This document shows positions 29,876-40,928 of a DNA stretch of 64,000 nt, in pieces. The stretch lies in NCBI RefSeq assembly GCF_907165205.1, contig NC_058189.1, positions 21,450,001 to 21,514,000 of the forward strand, in the 5' to 3' direction. Within the stretch, counting starts at the first letter, position 1. Each line of letters opens with the position of its first letter. A model generated the notes under the pieces. The model saw nothing but the letters and a program-made list of their open reading frames with translations, had not been told where the DNA came from and ran no database searches. The DNA comes from Coccinella septempunctata (taxonomy: Eukaryota; Arthropoda; Insecta; Coleoptera; Coccinellidae). The translations under genes and the position numbers were made by a program.

Positions 29876-30180
29876 TAAGTATGTTATATAATGTTGCTGC
29901 TTTATCTACATGTATCATGGGTGAATCGTAACAAACCCGTTTGATATTGATCGAAATCATAGTTTCAATTAATATAAATGTTAAAATATCCGTAGGCTGA
30001 TTAACTAATGAGAAAAAAGACATCAGTCAGACCATTGAAAATTCCGCGCGCCGTATAAATGAATGAACGCGCTCATACATTTTTGCTCCGACTGACGGTC
30101 TTTCCCCCGCTAGACATGCAGCTGACGGTCATTTTTATATTGCCATATATGTAAGAAATTATATGGAGTTACATGAATAT
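29876..30180. other. Spacer with a partial copy of the palindrome centre
   Basis: 30020-30160 carries CAGTCAGACCATTGAAAATT, CGCCGTATAAATGAATG and GACTGACGGTCTTTCCCCC, the same centre found in the palindromes. The rest is AT-rich. Confidence 0.5.
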
Positions 30181-30402
30181 CAAGTGACAGACATAGAAAA
30201 CCTTATATGTGTCTGCTTCTTCGTGACCTGGACACGTTAACAATGGATCCGATGATCGTTGAATTTTACGTTGTTCAACTTCATATTTGTGGCATTCCAT
30301 ATAGTTTACGAAAACTGTTTTATTCCCAATCCACGATGCCATGTGATCATTCAACGAATCGTCTATTAAAAATTCAACGAGCGCTTCTTTGAAAATAAGT
30401 GT
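30169..30402 (-). pseudogene. FEN/PIN-like nuclease gene, 5' fragment in inverse orientation
   Basis: The minus strand reads LIFKEALVEFLIDDSLNDHM, then CPGHEEADTYKVFYVCHL. It is the inverse of 28545-28770 and is joined on the right to the same palindrome that precedes copy B, so gene start and palindrome were inverted together. Confidence 0.7.
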
Positions 30403-31036
30403 GGTGGGTGCGTGCGGGAAAAAATGCAAAATTTCAAGTGATTTTATCAGGGCTGAAATTTTCTATATGTAATATTGATGTTAATCAGAAACATAATGGT
30501 GAAGTCAGCCGATCGGCGGAGGGTGTAAAACACATCAGTCGAGCACGTGAACTTGGGAAAAAAATTTGAAAGTAAAGTGATTTCATCCCGAATGAAAACA
30601 CCTCCATATGATTTCTTACATATATGGGAATATAAAAATGACCGTCAGCTGCGTGTCTAGCAGGGGAAAGACCGTCAGTCAGAGCAAAAATGTATGAGCG
30701 CGCTCATGCATTTATACGGCGAGCGGAATTTTCAATGATCTGACTGACCGTCTTTCCCCCGCTAGACACGCAGCTGACGGTCATTTTTATATTTCCATAT
30801 ATGTAAGAAATCATATGGAGGTGTTTTCATTCGGGATGAAATCACTTGATTTTCAAATTTTTTTCCCCAGTTCATGCGCTCGACTGACGTATTTTCCACC
30901 GTCCGCCTATCGGCTGACTTCACTATTTTGTTTCTATTTAACATTAATATCAAATAAAAAATTTCAGCCGGGATAAAATCACTTGAAATTTTGCATTTTT
31001 TCCCAAGTTCCGCCGCCTCCCACGCGCGCACCCACC
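30403..31036. repeat. Palindrome 2, ~300-bp arms
   Basis: GGTGGGTGCGTGCGGG on the left, CCGCGCGTGGGTGG-type end on the right (ACGCGCGCACCCACC). Internal blocks are the same as palindrome 1. The centre is GAGCGCGCTCATGCATTTAT. Confidence 0.8.
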
Positions 31037-31505
31037 GCTACTTGACCAGCTGACGGTCAGTTTCGTCATTTGCAATGTGACTACAACATACAGTATTAAT
31101 TTCAGCCGGGATGAAATTCCTTGAAAAAAAAGGCCCTGCCTCCCGGACTATTCAATACCATCGGTGGGCGCGGGCGTGGGCGGCGGAAACAAAATAGTGA
31201 AGTCAGCCGATAGGCGGAGGGTGGAAAATACGTCAGTCGAGCGCGTGAACTGGGGAAAAAAATTTGAAAATCAAGTGATTTCATCCCGAATGAAAACACC
31301 TCCATATGATTTCTTACATATATGGAAATATGTATAAGAATGACCGTCAGCTGCGTGTCTAGCGGGGGAAAGACCGTCATCGTCAGTCAGATCATTGAAA
31401 ATTCCGCGCGCCGTATAAATGCATGAGCGCGCTCATACATTTTTGCTCTGACTGACGGTCTTTCCCCCGCTAGACACGCAGCTGACGGTTATTTTTATAT
31501 TTCCA
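31037..31505. repeat. Half-palindrome plus inverted 104-bp unit
   Basis: 31037-31153 is the inverse of the 27722 tandem unit. 31160-31505 contains one arm of the palindrome and a small inner hairpin GACCGTCATCGTCAGTCAGA ... CTGACTGACGGTC around CGCCGTATAAATGCATGAGC. Confidence 0.7.
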
Positions 31506-32330
31506 AGCGCTCGTTGAATTTTTAATGGACGATTGGTTAAATTATCACATGGCATCGTGGATTGGGAATAAAACAGTTTTCGTAAACTATATGGAATGCC
31601 ACAAATATGAAGTTGAACAAGGTAAAATTCAACGATCATCGGATCCATTGTTAACGTGTCCAGGTCACGAAGAAGCAGAGATGGTTTTCCATGTCTGTCA
31701 CTTGAAATCTAATGTTCATGTATTAATGCGATGTTCTGATACAGATATATTGATCATTATGTTGGGAAATATGAATTTCATCGAGAAGAACGTCCAAATC
31801 TCGATGCATGTTGGACCGGCAATAATCAGACATTCATTAATATCACCAAATTGTTTGCATCATTGGGTCCAAATTTGTGTTCTGTATTGCCAGGATTTCA
31901 TACCTTCAGTGGATGCAATTTTCAACTCAGCATTTTACCGTAAAGGAAAAAAAAACATTTGAAATTCTCCGGAAGTTTCTGACGTACATCCAAGCAGTGA
32001 GTGAGATTTCACAAATTCCCAATTGTAACCTCGATCAATTGTTCACATACTTAGAATGCTATGTTTGTAGAATATATGGATTTACAGAAAATGATGATAT
32101 TAACACTGCTCATGTGTTAACATTCAATAGAGCATACGGCAGTTAAGATGATTGCAATCCACTTAACTTGGAAAAAAAAATTGACGGATTGTTATTCCCG
32201 CCCTCTAAGGCTGAACTGACCCAACATTTCTTTCGAACGGAATACATCGTCCACCTTTGGAGCCAAGCACATTTACCTGTACCTACCGATTTATTTGAAT
32301 GTTGAATATGTTGATAACGCATATGTTCAA
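31505..32330 (+). pseudogene. FEN/PIN-like nuclease gene, copy C, frameshifted
   Basis: It encodes EFLMDDWLNYHMAS, CPGHEEAEMVFHVCHL, RCSDTDILIIMLGNM, then a frame change near 31900 into VKEKKTFEILRKFLTYIQAV and VCRIYGFTENDDINTAHVL. Copy C retains SDTD but HEEAD has become HEEAE, and GCD is GCN as in copy B. Several later frameshifts follow. The promoter-side palindrome is truncated, starting the gene inside a codon run (CAAGCGCTCGTTG). Confidence 0.6.
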
Positions 32331-32419
32331 TAAGATCTATACTCTCATTTGGACATAGAGAATCGTCTCGGGGTCACTTTATAAAAAACAACATTCTGAC
32401 AGTTTATGGTCTCTACATA

Positions 32420-32601
32420 TATAGACTACTTCTATTTCTCCACAAGCACCAGTATTACTTTGAGGACTGTAAGAATGGTAATAACACAAAAAGAAATGAA
32501 CCCTACTTTTATCCCATACACTCCTCAACTTTAAGGGAGAAAAATGTCTATTATGCAGCGATGAAATTATTTAATGGCTTACCAAGGAATTTGCAAGGTA
32601 T
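32420..32601 (+). pseudogene. LINE RT C-terminal fragment, copy 2, cut by the 1.6-kb repeat
   Basis: Same sequence as 29490-29650 (IHSSTLREKNVYYAAM, LPRNLQGI), then abruptly joined at 32602 to the 1.6-kb repeat. The breakpoint is exact and marks an insertion or rearrangement junction. Confidence 0.65.
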
Positions 32602-34154
32602 CGAATTAATTTGGGATAATTTAAACGAGGTATCGCTGGAACCTTCATACATTGTTGCAGCCGTGCGGCAGAGGCGATTTTTAGTTGGAAATATGACACT
32701 TTGAGGCGCTTGAGATCAGGCGGTATCGAGTCGCGGGAATTTAAATAATAACCAGTTCGATAAGAGTTGAAAGAGTAAGTGTCGCTCAGTCAGAAAATCA
32801 GCAGATATTGATACCCTACGTTTTCAGAGAGCAACCGGTGATCGGCGGCCTATGTAATTGATTCCAATATCCGGTGATAGGGACTTCGGAACAAGCGAAA
32901 ATGGTTAGTTATGTAGATTAAGAAAGGTTTATCAGTTTGGAGACCCTGAGAGGAAAACAGTTCTCAGAATGCGAAGTAGCCGAAATTTTCTTGTGAACGC
33001 CGAGCCTGGGAACGCTGATTTTTCAACTCAGCAAGAATGATCGTCTAATGATTTCGATTTTGGGACGTTTTGGTACCACCCATAGCGTGGGAGAGAAAGA
33101 CCAGGGGCAAAAGTATCTCGGAAAAGTTAGTCAGTCGGTCCGAGGAAAGTGATCAAAAAAGAATACCCCTTCGAGTCGGTCCGGGGACGTGATCTGTAAA
33201 ATATCGAATAAATATACCCCTTCGAGTTGTACGGAATAGTAGAGAAGTTATAAGTCTTTTGTAGAGTCAGTCAGTAAAGAAAGAGTATAGGGACTTAGAA
33301 TACTTAGGTTGGCACGAAGTAAGAGAAAAACTAGAGGTAGATCACGGAATAAAATCGGAGACTCGGTTGGCTTATAAATTTGGAAAACTTGCGTATAAAG
33401 AAAAGTCCAGTCCTTTGTTTTTGTTGGTTTTGTTGAAGTAGGAACGGAATATCGGAAATTAGTAAAGTAGTAGACGAGGAGTGATCGTTTATTTTGATTC
33501 GTAGTAAGACTAGATATAAAATTGTGTTGAAATTTTGGATAGGGAAACTCAAAGCGAAAAACGTTTGCGACGGAAAAGTGCGGGGAGTTCGGTTAAGTGT
33601 AAAGAATTCGCCGATTGGTGCGGGTAAAGTCTGGTGTCGAAAAGTTCTTCATCGGCAGCGTCATACAAATAGCAGTCGCAGAAAAGGTAGAAAGTTCCAA
33701 TTTTTTTATTCGTCCAGAGTCTTGAAAGCTCCTCTTAAATTCATTGATTAAGTATTGATTAATATTGCGCGCTAAGTTGGGAAGTTGCGTTTTAACCCAA
33801 GATTTTGATTACGAAAAATATGTTTTATTGTTTTGCGCTCATTTGCATAGGTTTAAGAAATTGAAGATTTTTTTGTTGTTGGTCGTCTTCGACCGAGTAC
33901 GTATTTGTAGAGAAGTTCTAATTTTATTTTGCCAATAGATTTATTTGTTAAAGTTTTTCATGAGTTTCATTTAAATTTCTCCCTAGAAATAATATCAACT
34001 TCAAGACCTGTCCTTCGTGCGACGGGCCGGATCCACACATTTTCCCCTTTCGAGGGCTTTCAATTTGTGTATTTAACATCTAAAAATAATCACCCCATGA
34101 CCAGTGGAAAGCCGCTCTTCCACTGATCAAGATACGGGGTGCATTATTACACTG
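32602..34154 (-). repeat. 1.6-kb LTR-like repeat, right copy (inverse of 25071-26690)
   Basis: In this orientation it contains CCGAGGAAAGTGATCAAAAA and GGGACGTGATCTGTAAAATA. 33278-33520 is homologous to 60405-60700 beside a BEL/Pao gag (TAGGGACTTAGAATA, then AGTCCAGTCCTTTGTTT). It ends at TACACTGG near 34154. Confidence 0.6.
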
Positions 34155-34943
34155 GTGACAGCTAGGTGGGATTTAAGTTGCTTTTCTGGGGTGGAATACC
34201 AAAATTGTTTTATTTGAGAAGTTGATTTTTAAAGTTTTAGTTGTTTCTGGAGCGAGTCGAGATAAGAAAACCAATAATTTAACAGGCATCATTGTAGAGG
34301 TCAAAAGTATTGAGAGAATTGTGTTAAGGGTGAAATCATTAGAATTATTTTTTTTCCAATTTGGAGGCTAAAATAATTTTGAATTTCGGTCAGTTGAATT
34401 TAATAGGTTTCAATTAAGTGAAATTTGGAATTTTGGTGATTTCATGTTAAGTGTTTTGATCAAATAAACGCCAGAATATTTCGGAATTCGTCAGTTGGAT
34501 GTAATTTTTTGGATCGGGTGATTTACAGAATAATTCGGAAAGTTAGGACAAGATAGGGTTGCAGGTTTTTTTTTTTCAGGACATTGTTTATTGAATTTTA
34601 TTTTTGCTGTTGAGATATAATTTTTTTTCAGGGCGTTAATTATTTTGGGATCACAGTTGCGTTCAGGATAATATTTTTTTTGGTGATATAATTTTTCTTT
34701 CAGGACGTTTCCATATAAGGTCGATATAATTTGAATAGAGAGAGTATTTGGCGTTTATAGTTTGATTAATTCTATCGTGTGTGCGCAGCGTATTTTGGGA
34801 TTTTTGAAATAGGGATACTTGATTCATACTTTGAAATATCGTAAACCTGATATAATTGTTTTGTTTTCCTCGTTTAATTTGCGGAGTTTAAAGATAGTTT
34901 TCGGATTTAATTGTTATTGAGGTTATTTACAAGGTTTTGAAAA
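34155..34943. other. AT-rich leader/LTR region of the gypsy gag downstream
   Basis: Several T-runs with CAGGACATTG/CAGGGCGTT/CAGGACGTT spaced repeats (34560-34710). It directly precedes a gag start codon, so it may be its LTR and 5' UTR, but I cannot define termini. Confidence 0.4.
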
Positions 34944-35343
34944 ATGTTGCCGGCGGCTATTGCTAGTACTACCACCCCTGCGGTGGCTGAGAAAGATGTT
35001 ATGAGGTTTCCGTTTATGTATTCGTTGGGGATGATTGCTTTTTTTTTTTTTTTTTTGGTGTAGCAGGGTGAAAATCTGCAGGGGGAACAGTGTGGGGATT
35101 CTCACTCTCTGAGCTCGAGACCCACTAAAAACCCTTAACTGCTTCTTCATAGGTTCCGGGCATTTTGCCTATTAACCAGTTGACACTTATGGTTTCTGGA
35201 CTCTCACACGATCATAGTCGTGTTGATAGTTGTATGCTGCCTATAGCTTTTATAGGTTAAGCTCTTCTTTGGTTACATTTAAATCCTTAACTGATCTCTC
35301 TTCTAGCTTCTTCCGTTGGATCGTAGTCGACTAATCTTCGTAG

Positions 35344-37978
35344 TTACTCATTTGGATGTTGTTTGGCTTTGTCGAATATCCTTTCCGCCTTTCTCTTCAT
35401 AAATTCTGTAACTGGTTCCCATTCCAAGTCCTTGTAGATTTGTTTGTTCCTAACAAACCAGGGTACGTCCATCGCCATTCTAAGGAGTTTATTCTCAGTG
35501 GCCTGTATTCTCTTGATGTGGGTCTTGGCTGCGAAGCCCCATGCCGCCGATCCATATGTGAGTTGTGGTCGCGCAATAGTTTTAATCATCGTCAACTTGA
35601 TGTTCTTATTCATATGAGTTCTTCTGCCTATGAGTGGATAAAGTTTACTCATTGCGGCTTTTGTTTTATCAACAGCACATTTGATGTGGTTCTTCCATGT
35701 AAGTCCTCTGTCAAGCGTCACTCCTAGGTATGTTGCTTCATTTTTCCATTCAACCTCTTCTCCATCAACTTCAAGGTTTTCTTCCATCCTCAATCTTCTC
35801 TTTTGCAGTAATGTTGCTTGAGTCTTTCTTCCATATCAATATTGATTTGGATTTTCCATTTGATGCACCATTTGAGTAATTCATCTATGGCTTCCTGCAG
35901 TCTCCGGTGTATGATCTCTGGGCGTCGATGTCTGAACGCTATTCCTGTGTCATCTGCGTACAAGGTGAGCATATTTCTAGCATTCTTCGGGATATCATAA
36001 ACGTATATTACGTAAAGCAGAGGTCCAAGTACCGATCCTTGAGGCACTCCCGCTTCCAATTGTCTGGTTTGAGAGGTTGCTCTATCTATCTTCACATAAA
36101 AGTTTCTATTCCTCAGATAGTTCCTTATAATCTTGCATAGCTTGGTCGAATATCCTGCTTTTTTCATCTTGTAGATTAGGCCTTCGTGCCATACTCTATC
36201 AAAAGCTCTCTCGATATCCATCAGAACTAATCCTGTGGCCTGTTTGGTCTGCATTCCTTCGGTGACGTATTCTATGAGCCGTAGTAATTGTTCAGTAGTA
36301 GTAGTTCAGTCGAGGGTTCTCGTCGAAATCCAAATTGTTCGGGTGGAATTATCTTCAACATTTCTGTTTCCTCATTCAGCCTTTTGGCGATAACCCTCTC
36401 GACGACTTTTCCTAGTGTTGATAGTAGGCTAATTGGTCTATAATTTTGAGGAAATTTCCGTTCCTTTCCAGGCTTGTTGAAAACTATCATTTCTGCAGTT
36501 TTCCATCTCTTTGGGTAGTATTCGGTCCTCATCACTACGTTTGTTATATTCGTCAAGGCTGCTATTCCTTTTCTAGGCAATTTCTTCAACATATAATTCG
36601 TTATCCTATCTTCTCCCGGTGCTTTCCGCTTTTTCAGTTTCATTATTATCTCTTTGATTTCAGTTGGTGAAGCCGGTTTTGGAATGATTTCGGTTTCCGG
36701 TGGTTCCATCATCAGTTCTTCGTTTGCCTCCACTTCTTCTTCTAGATCTTCATTGTCATCATCATTTCTGTAATTTATTCTGGCTTCTCTCTCAATCGAG
36801 TCGGCAAGTGCTTCGGCTTTTTCAAGTCTCGTATATACCATTCCGTTTGCTCCATGCAGTGGAGGTATAACTGTCTGTTCTCGTCGTAAGCATTTGTGCA
36901 TATTCCAAGCCGAGTGATCTATTGTATTCAGTTCCCTTAATCTCTGGTGCCATCTGTTATTACGCAGTTCTGTTAAAGCATTTTTCAATATCTGACTATG
37001 CTTATTCAGTTTCTTCTTGTCTTCTTCTCTTTTTGTTGTTCTGTAAATTTTCCTGAGTCTTCTGTTCTTTTTTATGTTCCTTTATATCCCTTGGCGTATC
37101 TCCATGTGAATGTTTCGGAATTGGTTTCCTTATTCTCTTTTGGTGCTTTCTTCATAGGCTTCTTTTATTTGATTTTCCAATTTTTCAACTGCTTCATCTA
37201 ATTCATCCCGGGTGTTTATTTGGGGAATTTCCGTGATTTTCTCCTGAAGTAAATTCTTATATTTCGCCCAGTCTGTGCGATCCTTGGTTTGTGTCTCTTC
37301 TTCGTTTCTTGGGCCATGTCCCACTATGAATTCTATGGGATTGTGGTCTGAAGTTCCGTCTTCTATTGTATCAATGCTGATTTCTTCAGTGATGTCTTTC
37401 ATTACGACAATGTCCAGTACATCGGGTAGTCCATTTACTCTTGGTATGCAGGTCGGTATATCAGGTCCTATCACAACTGCATTAAGTTTTTCAGCATAAA
37501 TCTTCAGTCTTCTCCCGTTGGTATTTTCCACCCTACTATTCCATTCCTGCGATTTGCAGTTAAGGTCACCAATTATGATTTTCGGGTGTCTTCCTTCTAG
37601 TAGCATTTTCAGATCCTCTTCCAGCATGCCCTTATCCGGTGATTTATAAGTCGAAATAATCTTCACTTGTCCTCGATTGGTATTCACAATAATCGATATT
37701 GCTTCTACTTCTTGACCATTGAATATTTGGTCGAAATGGTGATCCATATTCCTTCTAGCCAGTATAGCAACGCCACCTGTGCTGTTAGGTCTATCGTTTC
37801 TGTAGATATCGTAATTGGGAAATGCTATCCGAACGTTGGAGTTAAGTCTTGTTTCTTGGAGAGCTATGACATCCGGTCTCTTCTCTTCAATCAGTTCTTC
37901 GAATTCTGGTCTGCGGGCTCTCAATCCTTCGACGTTCCAAGAGACGATTATGAGATTAATTATCGTCGTATCAGCCAT
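35344..37978 (-). pseudogene. LINE copy 2 ORF2: APE endonuclease, RT, C-terminal domain
   Basis: Endonuclease 37130-37978 is intact: IIVSWNVEGLRARRPEFEEL, LQETRL, GDLNCKS and TSDHNP carry the catalytic Asn, Glu, Asp and SDH. Frame breaks occur near 37125, 36260 and 35791. RT parts are 36272-36988 (KRKAPGEDRITNYMLKKLP, PISLLSTLGKVVERVI), 35790-36254 (IERAFDRVWHEGL, GVPQGSVLGPLLY, LYADDTG) and 35344-35793 (thumb and LTYGSAAWGF). It starts at the ATG overlapping the ORF1 stop. Confidence 0.86.
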
Positions 37979-39360
37979 TAAATATTCTTAATAATTTGCT
38001 GCAGCTCCTTCTCAATCTCTTTCTCCAGATTCTGCATCATCGTGCTGAGGAGGTTTTTCGTGAACTTATCCAGTTCCTCAGTGATTCCAGAAATTCCTTT
38101 TCTGGTTTCGGCTTTTTTGACGGTTTTTGCCTTTTCCGTCTTTTTCTCTGGTTTCTTCGTCTCTTTGACTGCTTTGGTTGCAGTTTCCTGGGGTTTCTTC
38201 ACTTCCGAAGAGTTTTGGGCTGGCTTCGGAGTATTTTGTGTTGGCCTCGAGCTGGTTTGGTTTGATCTTGGCGATCTCTTGGCCTTTTCAGTGACCAATT
38301 TCCATTCGCTACATCCCTTGTAGCTGACTGGATGTCCTTGCTCTCCACAGAGAACACAAGAAGCATTTCGCTCCTCGTTCTCCCTGGTAAGCGTACACTC
38401 CTTGGAGCTGTGATTACCGGAGCATTTCACGCACCTCCATGGAAAAGTGCACTTACTTTGGGCATGTCCATATCGCTGACAGCGATATGGCCCGGTCGTC
38501 CTTCTCTTAGGTTCAACAACACAGTTCATGTTGTAGAGCCTTCTCACCTCGAAGATACCCTTATTCTGGGTTTTAACCAAGGGCATCGGCTTTTTTGTTA
38601 TATTTGAGGTCATCCTTATGACCTCAGCATCGACGATCCCTTGATCCTTGAGGTCGTCAAGGATCGTCGGGATATCTGCATCCAGCGGTAGGTATCTCAC
38701 TACCGCGTAAATTTTCCTTTCCTCCTCTCGTTGGAGAGTGTAAAACTCTCTGTTGATTTGGTGGAGGAATTCAGTCATCCTTCGATGATCATCGGCGGTT
38801 TGTGGGACGATTCTTATACCGTCCTTTACTGTCGTCGCTCTTTGATATTTAATACCGTTCCGCATCAAGGCGTTTGAAATTGACGTCCATTCGGACGTAC
38901 CTCTCAGGGTAACTGGGGGGATTTTTTCTTTTCTCTCCACTGGAGTGGTTTTCTCTTGGGCTGGGGTTTCCAAGACTCTTTTTTTGTTTGAGTCTTCATT
39001 GGACGAGGAGCTATCCTTTCTTACTCTTTTGGCGGGTGGGGAAATTTTGTTTTGAGGGGTTTTAACCACCTCCATCTTCTGTTTTTGAACCGGTAAGGTC
39101 ATTTCTTGGACATTTTTCAAAATAATGTTCTTTTTGAGTGCTTTGGAGTAAGGACTTTCCTTATTTCCCTCCTGCAACTCGAGCCTCTCCCTGAGATTTT
39201 TAATCTCAGCAACTAAGCTAGATACGCATCTATCTAGCTCATTCACCCTCGCTTTTAAACTTGCGTTCTCCTCTCTCAAAATATCGTGTTCGGACACGAC
39301 ATTAGCGATTTCTGGCGCGTCTTCTTCCATTACGGAATCGCAGTCCGAATGGTCAGACAT
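37978..39360 (-). CDS. LINE copy 2 ORF1 protein, 460 aa
   Basis: Acidic N-terminus, coiled coil about 24-65 (LREENASLKARVNELDRCVS), basic linker, RRM-like centre (about 150-285), CCHC knuckles and a long basic Lys/Glu tail ending KEIEKELQQIIKNI. The first knuckle has lost its first Cys (GPYRCQRYGHAQSKC against CFRCQRYGHAQNKC in copy 1); the others (CVKCSGNHSSKEC, CVLCGEQGHPVSYKGC) are kept. It is a nucleic-acid binding partner of ORF2 in the family. Confidence 0.87.
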   Translation of the reverse strand: MSDHSDCDSVMEEDAPEIANVVSEHDILREENASLKARVNELDRCVSSLVAEIKNLRERLELQEGNKESPYSKALKKNIILKNVQEMTLPVQKQKMEVVKTPQNKISPPAKRVRKDSSSSNEDSNKKRVLETPAQEKTTPVERKEKIPPVTLRGTSEWTSISNALMRNGIKYQRATTVKDGIRIVPQTADDHRRMTEFLHQINREFYTLQREEERKIYAVVRYLPLDADIPTILDDLKDQGIVDAEVIRMTSNITKKPMPLVKTQNKGIFEVRRLYNMNCVVEPKRRTTGPYRCQRYGHAQSKCTFPWRCVKCSGNHSSKECTLTRENEERNASCVLCGEQGHPVSYKGCSEWKLVTEKAKRSPRSNQTSSRPTQNTPKPAQNSSEVKKPQETATKAVKETKKPEKKTEKAKTVKKAETRKGISGITEELDKFTKNLLSTMMQNLEKEIEKELQQIIKNI

Positions 39361-39812
39361 TTTAAAATCTAATTAATAATTACTTTGCTACTCAAAGAAA
39401 TTGGAAATAAAATTTTTCAAGACAAAAAAGAAAAATGTATCTCATGCATAAAAACAAAACGACTCATCAAAAATTCTCTACGCTATGAGAAAAATCAGAA
39501 AGAAAGATACGAAAAATAAGCTCACCTGATGTTTTCTGCAGTACCAACGAGAAAAAAATCCTCTGGACACTTAGGATGAACACCAACTTTGAAAATTTTA
39601 ACGAATTAAAATTCCGATAACAAATATAGAACCTACACAAACTTCACAGACGGAATCAAATATTCCGTAGCTTTGTTAGTGGGCACTTTCACCTCCGCTT
39701 TCACTTTTACGGCACTGTGACACTTCGACTTTCTCGTCCGCTTTCTCTTTTATAGCACTGGGAGCACTGTAGCACGTCTTCTCTTGTCAAGCGAATGACT
39801 CGAAATTGTGGA
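39361..39812 (-). promoter_or_regulatory. 5' UTR / internal promoter region of LINE copy 2
   Basis: Conserved with 10130-10260 plus 11082-11332 of copy 1, including GCTCACCTGATGTTTTCTGC and CTTTGTTAGTGGGCACTTTC. Conservation of an untranslated 5' region between copies is expected for a LINE internal promoter. I cannot map the start site beyond the target duplication at 39813. Confidence 0.5.
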
Positions 39813-40599
39813 GATGATTGCGACAACCCCTGATAGTTTTTCGGGAAAAGACGCAAAGCGGTACTTCGACAAATTAGAGTTGAGGTCGAAGTTGGACGGA
39901 TGGGAGTGAGGAAGAAACCCTTACTCTATTGAAATTAAAACTGATAGGCCGGCGTACGAATATTTTAAGTCTGATGAGGTGTATGATAAATTGAAATACT
40001 CGGAATTGAAACAGCGGCTAATTCCAAAATTTACACCATCAAAATTGCCAGGGGAGAGTCGGTGGAATTCAAGTCGTTGTTTCCAGCGACATGATGAAGA
40101 TGTTTCATCATTTTGTACTAAGGAGGAAAAAGCAAATGCATTCTATGATCAAATAATCAACTCGGACAACAAAACTAAAGCAACCTGGCATGTAGTAAAT
40201 GAAATAAAAGGTTCTCAAAATCTGAAAAGTAAAGATTTTCCCATCATAGGTGATCCATACATGTTAGCTAATGAGATAAATAAGTACTTAGTAGAAATAC
40301 CTATTATCCAGCAATCTAAAATTGATACTCTGCCTTCTGAATGTAATATAGATCCATATGATAAATCGATGTTTGTACTCGACGCTGTAAAGGATTTGAA
40401 AAACAACCTTAGCTGTGGTGATGACAATATTCCCAATTCTGTTCTGAAAAGTTGTATTTCATTAATTACACTGATCGACAAAATTATAGCTTTGTTCTCC
40501 CACCTAAGGAAAATATATATATTTTTAATCTTCGTAGCCAAGGTATAAACGCACGATAAATAAAAAGTGGAAGTTAGCTCTTGTTGTTTTTTAATAATT

Positions 40600-40905
40600 A
40601 CTAGCTGACCTGGCAAACGTTGTTTTGCCATATAAATAATTTCCTAGTAATTTCTAATTGAGGATTGTATGTATTTTTGTATGTTGTATCATAAAAAAAT
40701 AGAAATTAAAAATTTTGTCTAAAAAATAAAATAAAAAAATTAGGGGTGGACTACCCCTAACATTTAGGGAGATGAAAAATAGATGTTGGCCGATTCTCAT
40801 AGATACCGGATAAGCACAAAAAATTTCATCAAAATCGGTCAAGCCGTTTCGGAGGAGTATGGCAACGAAAACTGTGACACGAGAATTTTATATATTAGAT
40901 ATTGA
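40600..40905. repeat. Widespread insect short interspersed repeat
   Basis: It begins ACTAGCTGACCTGGCAAACG, then TTGTTTTGCC, and ends CGTGACACGAGAATTTTATA-like (TGTGACACGAGAATTTTATA, TATTAGAT), with AAATTTCATCAAAATCGGTC in between. I recognise this pattern from many insect genomes as a repeated non-coding element. Its class is not settled in my knowledge. Confidence 0.55.
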
Positions 40906-40928
40906 TGATTTTTAACAAAAACAATGCA

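Larger units (their letters stand above)
35039..39812 (-). mobile_element. Jockey-like LINE, copy 2, nearly full length, with 9-bp TSD
   Basis: It runs right to left with poly-A (T-run) at 35039-35056 and 5' end near 39812. The target duplication GATGATTGC occurs at 35030-35038 and 39813-39821. ORF1 is intact and ORF2 has about three frameshifts. ORF1 stop and ORF2 start overlap as TAATG. It is closely related to copy 1 but longer-coding, and inserted into a gypsy gag. Confidence 0.88.
34944..40110 (+). pseudogene. Ty3/gypsy-type gag fragment split by a LINE
   Basis: ATG at 34944 opens MLPAAIASTTTPAVAEKDVM and runs to 35038, where LINE copy 2 is inserted. On the far side the frame resumes at 39813 with the duplicated GATGATTGC, continuing into TTPDSFSGKDAKRYF, then KLELRSKLDGWE and a stop. 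After two frame changes it shows LKQRLIPKFTPSKLPGESRW and CFQRHDEDVSSFCTK (about 39985-40110). This is the capsid part of gypsy gag. It breaks off at 40110 into a second LINE. Confidence 0.7.
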
